Shown here: piece after piece, positions 9,337 through 16,569 of the stretch | Position numbering within the stretch: position 1 is the first letter of the stretch | How the letters are laid out: every line of letters begins with the position of its first letter | Program-made: the position numbers and the translations under genes | Source of the DNA: Aureobasidium sp. EXF-3400 | Lineage: Eukaryota; Ascomycota; Dothideomycetes; Dothideales; Saccotheciaceae | Direction: 5' to 3' | Assembly: GCA_024195585.1 (NCBI GenBank) | Contig: SWBL01000606.1 | Coordinates: 1-16,569 of the forward strand | Length of the DNA: 16,569 nucleotides | Notes under the pieces: model-generated | What the model was told of the DNA's origin: nothing | The model's database searches: none | What the model saw: only the letters and a program-made list of their open reading frames with translations

Positions 9337-10240
9337 TCATGCTGTGTTGATCACTATACTGCCGTCCCAGACCCCCTCGGCCCTTTGCAATTTGTGTTCG
9401 TCCCAGAATGTACCACTCTCTCTGATCTCCGATCCATCTGTCTTGTTCAAGATGTCGTCGTGTGTCTTTGGGTCCTCTGCATCCTTCCCTACGTCCTTGC
9501 ATCTCTTCGCCGTTGTTACTGCCTGCTCGTCATGTTGCGTCGCGAGCCTCTCCCAATCGTCTCGGTCTTTTAAGTCCGGTTGTACCGCGCAGAGCTGTTC
9601 ATTGCCTGCCCATTTCGAACTACCACTGGTGTTAGCAAGATATCTCGACATCCCGGGAGCGGCATCAGCGATAGCGACCTTGAACACGCAATGAGAGTTG
9701 CCAGATATGTTGTACACAATGCTTTTGCCGACGCTCTCGGTAGGCTTGACGCTCTCGGCAGGCTCGACACTTCGGTCACCCTCGGACGCATCGACTGATC
9801 CGTTGTCGATCACAAAGGTTTGGATGGCTTCCCGTTCGTAGCGACCTTTGTCGACGACTTCGATGATATCCCGGTCTTCCATCTCGTACTGTTTCATCAT
9901 AAGCAACTGGACTCCACTTGAACCGGTTACTTCGACGCTCAAGCCCTACCTGATTGGGAGTCTCGTCATCTACCACCCTCTGACCGTTGAGATAGAAGGT
10001 GACACCCTTTCGTTCCAGGTTATTGTGTTCACAGAACGCGTCCATGAGTCGTCCGAGTCTGCATTCGCGGGACATGTTGATAAAACAGGCTCTCTCCTTG
10101 TCACCAACATGTCCACAGACTTTGATGATGATGTACTGATTGTGGTTGTCGGCAGCCATCTCGTTCGTGTCTGTACGGTCGTCTGCGCGTCCGGATGACA
10201 AGTTGGGCTCGGCTTTGGGTGCGGAAGCGTGGTTGGTCAT
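9337..10240 (-). CDS. SUMO-like (Rad60-SLD type) domain protein with long C-terminal extension
   Basis: Exon 1 is 10240-9950 and exon 2 is 9888-9337, joined across a 61-nt intron (GTAGGG..AACAG). The product is 280 aa. Residues 35-109 read as a SUMO fold: QYIIIKVCGH, then LGRLMDAFCEHNN, then VTFYLNGQRVVDDETPNQ, and after splicing YEMEDRDIIEVV, matching the FLFxGQRI-x-D-x-TP and MEEEDVIEV signatures of SUMO. An alternative acceptor (43-nt intron) is also in frame and would insert six residues (LLMMKQ); I prefer the longer intron because the domain length then matches SUMO exactly. SUMO is cut to expose Gly-Gly, but no Gly-Gly follows the domain here; instead about 170 residues continue, with a short repeat (VEPAES, VKPTES) and a charged tail. 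It is therefore probably a stable SUMO-like domain protein, not a conjugated modifier. The in-frame TTG at 10258 is not a likely start. Confidence 0.8.
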
Positions 10241-10956
10241 GATGTGGATGGTCTTCAAATTCGGTGGCGATGGTACTGCTTGAAGATGAAATCGGAGAAG
10301 GGTGGACTACTGCGAAGAAAAGTGGCGCAAAGCTCAGTGCGCGGAGTAGGACGCAAGTGATGTGTAAGACGTGAACTGATACTAGTGTAGTGAGACTTCG
10401 CGCCGCGTTAGTTACCAAGCTGTAGAGGCGGTCTCATGACACACTTGTGAGATCTTCAGGCCAAAACGTGAGTCGTGCTATTGAGAGGTGTCGCAGCGAA
10501 GTAGTGATGTTGAAAAGTTGCGAGAGATGATTGTGCTTGTGGTACTACTCAGATCTTCGAAGCGCTGAAGACCAGCTTGTTGGTAAGTGAGTATGTTATG
10601 CTCTGGCAGCCGCTCCATGTTGAGATCTCCAAGACTTCAAGTTGACAACAGCCTTGCTTCACTTGAGAACCACCTCGGTTTCGTCCACCAGTCACTTCCT
10701 ACTTCTCCAAACTCTGTGCACTCCAGCCATCTCTACACCAGTGAGCTGCAGCATCAGTTCGGTGCGCCTTTTTCCATCTTGCACTCTTGAACTGCCTCTC
10801 GCCACCAATCCACCTCGCATTTTCAGCTCAATCCACGTCACATCTACCGTCGTCCTGCTTTCCTGCCGACTGTGCTGACCTCCGCCGTTTCTTGGTCGCT
10901 CCTCAGTCATAAACACGCAGTCCACCTTGCACTTTGGTGACAGCGCATCGATTGCT
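10241..10956. promoter_or_regulatory. Divergent intergenic region, SUMO-like and F-box-like genes
   Basis: These 716 bp separate two start codons facing away from each other. From about 10680 to 10950 the plus strand is rich in C and T with few A/G runs, as expected for the leader of the plus-strand gene. The minus-strand complement near 10300-10420 is likewise pyrimidine-rich, matching the other leader. Short frames here lack domains. Confidence 0.5.
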
Positions 10957-12024
10957 ATGGCTCATGTTCGCGAGATCGACGAGGACGTCGTAAAGCGCAG
11001 GTTCGACAACGACAGCGATGCCGTCTGTACGCTCAGCATCCAAGAACTCGTCACAAGCGCCTTCGTTCTCTGTCGCACTCGCACTCTCAGTCAGGGCGAT
11101 ATTGAAGACTGCATTCGTGGCCATCATCCATACTTTCGCCGTCGTTGGGCCTCTGATAACGCTGCACGCGACCCAGTCATCGAGCAGCTCTCGGAAGACG
11201 TCGTCAACTACAGCCATTCCTTACTTGCGCCTCTCGCCATCCGTGAGCTTCCTGATGGAGACATGGCAGTCTCAATCTCCTCTGAAGCCGTCAACAGTCT
11301 ATTGAAGAAGTTCACCACGTGTAACTCCTTGAGCCTTCATCCAGACAAGGCGTCGTCTGAGTCTGACAGCTTTCCGTTCCACAAGCTCCCTGGAGAACTC
11401 AAACTCATGGTCTTCCGCCACCTCTTCGCTTACCCTGGCTTTCGACTGAGTTTCGAGTCCTCCCAGCAGACCGCCATGTTCGCCTATCCTATCACTTCCG
11501 CAGCAGACGGCTGGGTCGAGGATCCTGCCTGGTCTTATCTGCGTTCGCTTGCAGATCTTCTCGACCCTCTGCTTGTCTGCAACATGGAGTTCAGCAGTCT
11601 CGCACGCATGTCTTTTTACGGCCTCAACGACTTCCAATGCGGTGATCTTGCGACACTAAAGTGCTTCCTCAAGAGGATGGGTCCTGGAGGTCGCGCGTGC
11701 ATCAAGCACATCACTGTCCGCTATCATCGCCTCAAGGAGGCTCGAGAGATTGTTGAAATGATTGAAGAGTGCACCTCTCTCAAGAGCCTGGCTTTGGTGT
11801 TCAAAATCAAGCACAAGCACAATGGCAAGATCGAAGTCATCGATGACAAGGGTCATGGCAAGTTCACCTACGCCAAACCGTCAGTCATCCCAGGTCTGAA
11901 GAAGTTGAAGTCTATCTTCATGGCCGAGAGGCCCAAGGTGTTGAAGATAACAGCTTGTTCGATCAGCGAGTGTGTTGAGAAGGTGAAGATGTACATGTAT
12001 GAAGGTGTGAGCGGCTTGACCTGA
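10957..12024 (+). CDS. F-box-like protein (355 aa)
   Basis: A single exon from ATG at 10957 to TGA at 12024; the frame is open further upstream only from a TTG at 10927, so the first ATG (MAHVREIDEDV) is chosen. Residues 1-130 contain LSIQELVTSAFVL and a charged segment I do not recognise. At 141-164 lies FHKLPGELKLMVFRHLFAYP, the LPxEL-x-x-x-[VI]-F pattern of fungal F-box-like proteins; the usual downstream LVCR motif is not clear, so a full F-box is less certain than in the 3563 gene. The C-terminal half has a basic helix-rich stretch (KIKHKHNGKIEVIDDKGHGK). If functional it would act as an SCF adaptor. Unusually, the motif is central rather than N-terminal. Confidence 0.82.
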   Translation: MAHVREIDEDVVKRRFDNDSDAVCTLSIQELVTSAFVLCRTRTLSQGDIEDCIRGHHPYFRRRWASDNAARDPVIEQLSEDVVNYSHSLLAPLAIRELPDGDMAVSISSEAVNSLLKKFTTCNSLSLHPDKASSESDSFPFHKLPGELKLMVFRHLFAYPGFRLSFESSQQTAMFAYPITSAADGWVEDPAWSYLRSLADLLDPLLVCNMEFSSLARMSFYGLNDFQCGDLATLKCFLKRMGPGGRACIKHITVRYHRLKEAREIVEMIEECTSLKSLALVFKIKHKHNGKIEVIDDKGHGKFTYAKPSVIPGLKKLKSIFMAERPKVLKITACSISECVEKVKMYMYEGVSGLT

Positions 12025-12666
12025 GATGATGTCGTTAGCATGAGGGTTTCGCAAGTCATGTATAAGATTGATTTCGAAGATGAGATCGAGAGGAACAGTC
12101 TGGGATGGTGGAAGAGTCAGAGAGTCGCTTGTTTGAGATCGATACGATGCGATGCATGACTTTCGGTCGATACAATCAAAGTTATGGAGAGGTAGCAGGT
12201 AATCAGGTGTTCTCACATGGTCTCGTGGTGCTCAAGAGGGACTGTCCGCACATGTCAATCAAGTAGTTAGAATGGAGGCCAACTCCATGTTTATTCAATC
12301 AAGAGCTACCACTGTTACAGCAGACCACCATGATTCGGGCGCCAGAGCTCTCTGTAGTCGCACGAGTCACCTATGTGAGTAGCAGACGGCTATTCATGTC
12401 GCTCGAACACAGTAACCGAGGCCAGATCTACCACAGAGCTATTGACGTTCGTATATCTGCACTGTACGCATGGATAGTCGAAGCACACACTACTCGGGGG
12501 CGACCGGGAAGTCGAGAAGGTGGATTGCATGTCGATTGCATTTTTTGTTACGTCTGTTGCACCTCTATCACTTTCCACCATTCTATCTTCCAGGAACATT
12601 ACTATCTGCAGCCATGAGCTGACCATCAGTGACTTGATTGTTATCAACTCTGGTGAAGAGGCTGGC
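12025..12666. other. Intergenic flank of a truncated retroelement
   Basis: This region follows the stop of the F-box-like gene and leads into the 3' side of the minus-strand gag relic. Beyond the gag stop the same strand carries several stops and no integrase or reverse transcriptase motifs, so the element seems cut off here. A short direct repeat gattgcat-gtc-gattgcat lies around 12524-12542. No long terminal repeat could be matched by eye. Confidence 0.4.
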
Positions 12667-13628
12667 TCACAGTCTCTGAGGCTTGTTTGTGTTTGTTTTG
12701 CGAAGTTCAGGATGTTTGGTCCAGCACTCATCTTCGGCGTGGGTGCCTATCTTGTTACAACAAGGGAGAAGGCGGTTGGCAGGCTCATCATTGCGTCCAC
12801 TCTGACGATGCTTATTCCTGAAGTGAGTGGCCATCTGTGGAAGCCGTGCTTCGGCACCGTGAGTTGGCTGTACAGCTCCTTGACAGTATTGAGCAAGGAA
12901 GGCGTACCTGCCAGCATGTTCCAAGGGATGTTGAATGGAAGGAACGTAGGGGGGAGACTCCGAAGAACTTTAGCAATAACCTGCTTGTCGCTGTACGAGC
13001 CGCTCAGGTCATTGATATCGCTTTGTAAGAGAAGGATGTTGCTGAGAAAGGAGATAACGGTGTCCTTCTTGGTAAACTCGACCTCTCCGATCTTGGCAAG
13101 CGCAATACTAAGCGCACGAGTGTTGGTTATTTGGCAGATTGATTTGATCTCCAGGAAAGCTTTGTGAGGGTCGGCGATATCTGCAATGATGCTCCGGATG
13201 TCAGGCTCGACCCACGTTGCCAGAAGGCCTTTAGCCTGGCGGACACGAGCTTCTTGATTCTCATATTCATCAAGATCAAGGCGATAGTCGACAATGGCAT
13301 ACTTGGAGTCCTCGACCGCTTCCTTGTATGCTTCTGATAATCTGGTGGGAAGGGTAGCAGCAATCTCAGAGTCCTCAGGCATTTCAGTCCTAGACAGGCC
13401 AGCCTTCTTGGATCGGCTTTCGGTGGGCCGAAGAGAGACTGTTGCGGTCTGCGGCTTGATAGGGCGATGAGGACGCTTAAGAGTCTCTTCGTCTCCGTAG
13501 AGGAGAGATCAGAGATTTCTGGATTCGGCAAATGACTTCAAGTCCCGGAACCAACCGACATAGTCCCCTTGACCCTTTAAAGTTACTATGTGACCGGCGT
13601 GGGGCTCGAAGGATGCAGACGACGCCAT
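12667..13628 (-). pseudogene. Broken Ty1/copia-type retrotransposon gag
   Basis: On the minus strand an ATG at 13628 opens a Gag-like frame: GHIVTLKGQGDYVGWFRDLK (the N-terminal DUF4219-like start), then after residue 82 a long intact block with TNTRALSIALAKI, DTVISFLSNILLLQSDINDL and VLRSLPPTFLPF, all typical of fungal copia Gag polyproteins (UBN2 or gag-polypeptide family). Two lesions break it: codon 40 is TGA (13511-13509), and reading shifts by one base near 12856-12860, after which the frame continues through a zinc-knuckle-like CCNKIGTH-AEDECW at about 12762-12721 to a stop at 12667. A TGG to TGA change would explain the first lesion and would be a G-to-A transition as left by RIP, though one site proves nothing. 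Gag normally packages element RNA into particles; this copy cannot make a full protein and no pol follows. Confidence 0.88.
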
Positions 13629-13740
13629 AGTCTGGGACAGCTAAGTAATTGAGAAGATCGCTCAGCACAGAAAGTGGTAGGAAGTAACAAAGTGCGTAAT
13701 TCTTAGAGAGCTACAGGAACTGGCTACTCCTATATACTGA
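12667..13740 (-). mobile_element. Truncated copia-like LTR retroelement remnant
   Basis: The broken gag plus about 110 bp upstream are all that can be assigned. Minus-strand sequence at 13740-13728 contains tatatagg, about 100 nt before the gag ATG, a position consistent with a TATA box inside a 5' long terminal repeat. The LTR ends, the primer-binding site and any target-site duplication could not be identified, and there is no second LTR in the window, so the outer boundaries are guesses. Confidence 0.45.
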
Positions 13741-14246
13741 TCTATCAAACAAAGAAAGCTGGCAAACAGCGTAGCTATGCAAGGTCAAAGCTTTTCGCAC
13801 AAGTCTATGCCGGCATATTCGAATTATCTATACCACCGCCGCCTCCGTCTCTTCGATGGCTCGAGCAACAAGCATGGTGTGTGTATGTAAGTGGCAAGCT
13901 GGACATAGTCGCCTTAGTCGAAACTGGCGTTCCCTTCGATCAATAGTTGTTTTGCTTAGTCTTGCTTCCCTTGTGCGGTCTTATTGAGTGTCTTTCACCA
14001 CCCTTTGACATCGAATCATCGCCGCGTCCACAGCACGGCGCCATTTTAGAGACACCACACTATATCTTTACCTTATTGCGCGAGCATTACCTTCTTTCGA
14101 GTGCATTAGGACACGTACTGTACCGTCGCTGAGGAGCAGAGTCCTTGATTGAGTGTTTAGCTGGATTAGTTTTGAGTCAAATATCAGCGCAACGAAGATT
14201 GAACACAACCGAAAAGAAATGTTGGACGATAGATAGGATCTCACTT
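13741..14246. other. Intergenic, possible LTR remnant
   Basis: This lies between the retroelement remnant and the 3' end of the 687-aa gene on the minus strand. It may hold an undetected LTR and the 3' UTR of that gene. A 61-codon frame at 13947-14132 has no recognisable features. No tRNA found. Confidence 0.35.
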
Positions 14247-16310
14247 TCACCTTTTCTCTGACATCCATAAGCCGACAGCTTCTGAACCTTTTTGCAACAA
14301 CTCGTCGCTATATCGCAAGCAGGCTTTACCTACGATATCTGCCTTCTGCTGCCTGTAACTGCGTAAAACACCCTTGTAATCCTCGGTTTGACAGGAATTA
14401 GTCTGTGATCGTTTCACTAACAAAGACAGTTGGGATAGGGACGAGAAGTACTCCATATCCGCTTTTGGATGCATCTCGTACAACCAAGTAGTCAAAGTGA
14501 GTAGATCTGTCGCGATATCGCGATCGGTGTCAAGGTCTCCGTGGGAACATTTTATCGACCCTTCCCTAGTACAATGGTCAATCAAAGCGAACGTACAAGC
14601 CACACGATCAGCGGTAACACCCCCATGACAAGTGCTGTGGTTTATAGCGGTGGCAAGTCGCAACAGCTCCACTTCAAGAACATGGTGTGCATCAGGACAA
14701 TGTTTCCAGGCTTCTAAAAGCCACGAGGACAGGAGAGAAGCCCTTTGTGGCAACGAACACGAATCGTGATCCGCTGTTACCTGGCTGGGTTCGATCTGTA
14801 CATCATGACAAGTCAGGTTGTCTGCCACAGTAGGTGACAAGACGCCATAAGATCCATGCATTGCGTGAGAGCTCGTGTGAAACGGCCGATTGGCGGGTCT
14901 CGCCATCTCGTAAATTGAAGATTGCGATAGCCGACGCTTCCTTGTTGGCGAGTCTGGAATCTGGCTGGTTATGTCCCATGGAGTGCTGGCAAAGGTTGGG
15001 GCGGCGTTACCGGGGTCGGTTGCAGGCACCTCCACAAGTGCGAATGGAATCTCTTCCATGATCCGAGCTAAACCGCGGTTTCGCCCAAGAACAGAACAGT
15101 TGGTGGAGCTTGTTGGTCCATCATGGTCTATGGACACGACTGGTACGCGGTTTGAATAGCCCGAAAACCCAGAAAGGAACGTAGCAATATAGTCATAGGA
15201 AGGTGTTGGCGCTGGCGTTGTAGGATCCCTCGATGGCGAAACAGCTAACATCCCACCGTGGTTGAGGCTGGTGATCGTCGCGGGACCAGGAAAATCACGA
15301 CTATCAGGTGAAGCTACGCTGGCATGTTGGTATGTGATGTCATGAAGAGGCGAGTTGAGCTCGGCGTGAGTGGAATAAGGCGGCGCGGTGGACGGAAGAT
15401 CTGGGGAAGTGCGCAATGGGTGATCTCCAGTCCATGCTAGACCTGCTTGAAGTGGTGCCTGGTGCCTAGACTGTGGACTTAGTGGCTTCCGAAAGCTCGG
15501 CGCTTGTGGTTCGTATTGGGGAGGGCCAAGCACATCGTGTGACTCGTTGACAGGCCCAGCGTCCTTACAGGCAGCGACCGCACACTCTCTAACCAAGTCC
15601 TGTTCACGCCAACCCTGCGCCACCCACATACCTATACAGCCGGATTGTTTGCTGGAATACAGTTTCTCGAGGATAACCGAAGGTGTGACTGCCATACCAG
15701 CTTGGATCTTGCATAAGTTCTGGATCGTAGCTGAGGTCGTTTCATCGTAGTTTGTGAGAAGCTCGAATCGAGTGGACTCAGAAAGACTTTTGAGTTTGCG
15801 CAGCAATGCCATCTGTTGATTTGTCGCATTTGCCTGGCGTTTGTACTGTGGCATTATCACATAGCTGTTTGGGGAATCGATCTCGAACGACATCCTTAGG
15901 AGCTTGCACTTTCCAGATTTGTCGTCGAATGGCTTATCGGATATGTTTGTTGGGAGCTCCTTAGCGAATTTGTCGTAATCATCACAAGCACTTTTCAGGG
16001 CGAGTGTCTCAGCTGGTATCACAAGAAACATGAGGCGACCTGTTCTGTTGTTCTTGTTTCGCGACCGTTTGGCACCGATCCAGATAGCCAACGCAATGAA
16101 GAGCTTGCTCGTTTTCTGATCAAATCCGATCCAGAGTCTTAGTATGTCGCTGCAACTGTTTCGGTCTGAAACTTGTCCAAGCGAATCCTTCTCTTTCGTA
16201 GTAGAGTCCTCAAAGAGAGCAACAACAGGCTGGCCTCTAACAACCAGTGGCAGCGGGTCGTCGGTCTTGAGCGCAAGGTCCAATCCTTCAATCTGAATCT
16301 CGGCGGTCAT
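14247..16310 (-). CDS. Unknown 687-aa protein with disordered Pro/Ser-rich centre
   Basis: A single long open frame runs from ATG at 16310 to the stop at 14247. Residues 1-250 look globular and mixed in composition, with LRLWIGFDQKTSKLFIALAI at 57-76 and GRLMFLVIPAETLALKSA at 91-108. Residues 255-455 are rich in Pro, Ser, Thr and His (for example LGPPQYEPQAPSFRKPLSP) and are probably disordered, with a basic cluster PTRKRRLSQSS at 455-465 that could be a nuclear localisation signal. Residues 520-687 are helix-rich (SSWLLEAWKHCPDAHHVLEV, then IATDLLTLTTWLYEMHP). The layout resembles nuclear regulatory proteins, but I recognise no domain, so function is left open. A splice acceptor with a good branch site lies just upstream, so the true N-terminus may include earlier exons. 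Confidence 0.8.
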   Translation of the reverse strand: MTAEIQIEGLDLALKTDDPLPLVVRGQPVVALFEDSTTKEKDSLGQVSDRNSCSDILRLWIGFDQKTSKLFIALAIWIGAKRSRNKNNRTGRLMFLVIPAETLALKSACDDYDKFAKELPTNISDKPFDDKSGKCKLLRMSFEIDSPNSYVIMPQYKRQANATNQQMALLRKLKSLSESTRFELLTNYDETTSATIQNLCKIQAGMAVTPSVILEKLYSSKQSGCIGMWVAQGWREQDLVRECAVAACKDAGPVNESHDVLGPPQYEPQAPSFRKPLSPQSRHQAPLQAGLAWTGDHPLRTSPDLPSTAPPYSTHAELNSPLHDITYQHASVASPDSRDFPGPATITSLNHGGMLAVSPSRDPTTPAPTPSYDYIATFLSGFSGYSNRVPVVSIDHDGPTSSTNCSVLGRNRGLARIMEEIPFALVEVPATDPGNAAPTFASTPWDITSQIPDSPTRKRRLSQSSIYEMARPANRPFHTSSHAMHGSYGVLSPTVADNLTCHDVQIEPSQVTADHDSCSLPQRASLLSSWLLEAWKHCPDAHHVLEVELLRLATAINHSTCHGGVTADRVACTFALIDHCTREGSIKCSHGDLDTDRDIATDLLTLTTWLYEMHPKADMEYFSSLSQLSLLVKRSQTNSCQTEDYKGVLRSYRQQKADIVGKACLRYSDELLQKGSEAVGLWMSEKR

Positions 16311-16569
16311 GGTGAAGTACTACTGATGTTAGTGCTCTGAGCTAATCAGGCAGGAAAGGAATACCTCGTCCCGCACTGTCAGAGACGAACATGCGAACCC
16401 ACCCACCCAGGCTTCTTGGTGAACCAAAGAGCAGCCTTGACTCTGTTGAGGATATTGCAGTGTGCCGGAAAAAGACTAACCACAACACACGCTGCCGTGG
16501 TATCTGCACGGGTCGGAGGCCACGGTCGCAATGGTGTCCGAATCGACAGGAATATGGTCGGAAGGCGTC
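16311..16569 (-). promoter_or_regulatory. Upstream region with likely intron and possible 5' exon of the 687-aa gene
   Basis: Read on the minus strand, GTATTC (from 16364) and a branch-site match CACTAAC (16334-16328) followed by CAG (16325-16323) or TAG (16322-16320) outline a 42- or 45-nt intron ending 9 to 12 nt before the ATG. Upstream of it the minus strand is open in more than one frame to near the window edge, so it may be coding or 5' UTR. The downstream side, TAC TTC ACC ATG, is in frame if TAG is the acceptor. Confidence 0.4.

Noticed and set aside
9095..9694. 199-codon plus-strand ATG frame
   Set aside because: Most of it is antisense to exon 2 of the SUMO-like gene, and its Ser/Leu/Cys-rich translation is typical of a shadow frame. 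Only the first 190 bases lie outside that gene, and splicing at GTATGT to the nearest good acceptor creates a stop.
10927..10956. N-terminal extension of the F-box-like protein
   Set aside because: The extension begins at TTG; the first ATG is at 10957 and has an ordinary context.
12520..13167. 215-codon plus-strand frame
   Set aside because: It is antisense to the copia gag relic, whose minus-strand translation matches a known family.

Overview
The window is nuclear DNA from a filamentous ascomycete, most likely a Pezizomycotina species; the protein styles fit Dothideomycetes, but I cannot prove the class from sequence alone. The evidence is: short spliceosomal introns (49 to 61 nt in three places, 132 nt in one) with GT..AG ends and, in most of them, a CTGAC-type branch site; long single-exon F-box genes; pyrimidine-rich leaders before start codons; a histone H4 gene with an intron after codon 3; and a decayed Ty1/copia gag. 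There are no bacterial features and no tRNA or rRNA gene that I could see.

Layout. 1-1509 holds no convincing gene but carries an 11-bp minisatellite (723-843). 1510-2753 (-) is a three-exon gene for a 381-aa protein with an F-box-like LPKEIIDMIE segment. 3563-5167 (+) is a single-exon F-box protein. 5613-6608 (-) encodes a 331-aa protein with a His/Gln-rich stretch, helical hairpins and a long acidic tail. It is divergently transcribed from 7271-7766 (+), a three-exon gene for a strongly divergent histone H4 variant. 7767-9336 has no supportable gene. 9337-10240 (-) is a two-exon gene for a SUMO-like domain protein with a long C-terminal extension and no visible diglycine. 10957-12024 (+) is another F-box-like protein. 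12667-13628 (-) is a broken copia-type gag with one in-frame stop and one frameshift. 14247-16310 (-) is a 687-aa protein of unknown function whose 5' end may be incomplete.

Themes. Three genes (one clear, two weaker) carry F-box or F-box-like segments, and a SUMO-like protein lies between them, so ubiquitin and SUMO-type adaptor functions are locally enriched; such families are large in fungi, so this may be coincidence. The most unusual gene is the H4 variant: it keeps most of the N-terminal tail lysines and the DNA-contact core, but it lacks tail Lys12 and has changes clustered at the C-terminal surface that meets H2A-H2B. It has no H3 partner in the window. Instead it shares a 662-bp intergenic region with the acidic-tail protein, a pairing worth testing.
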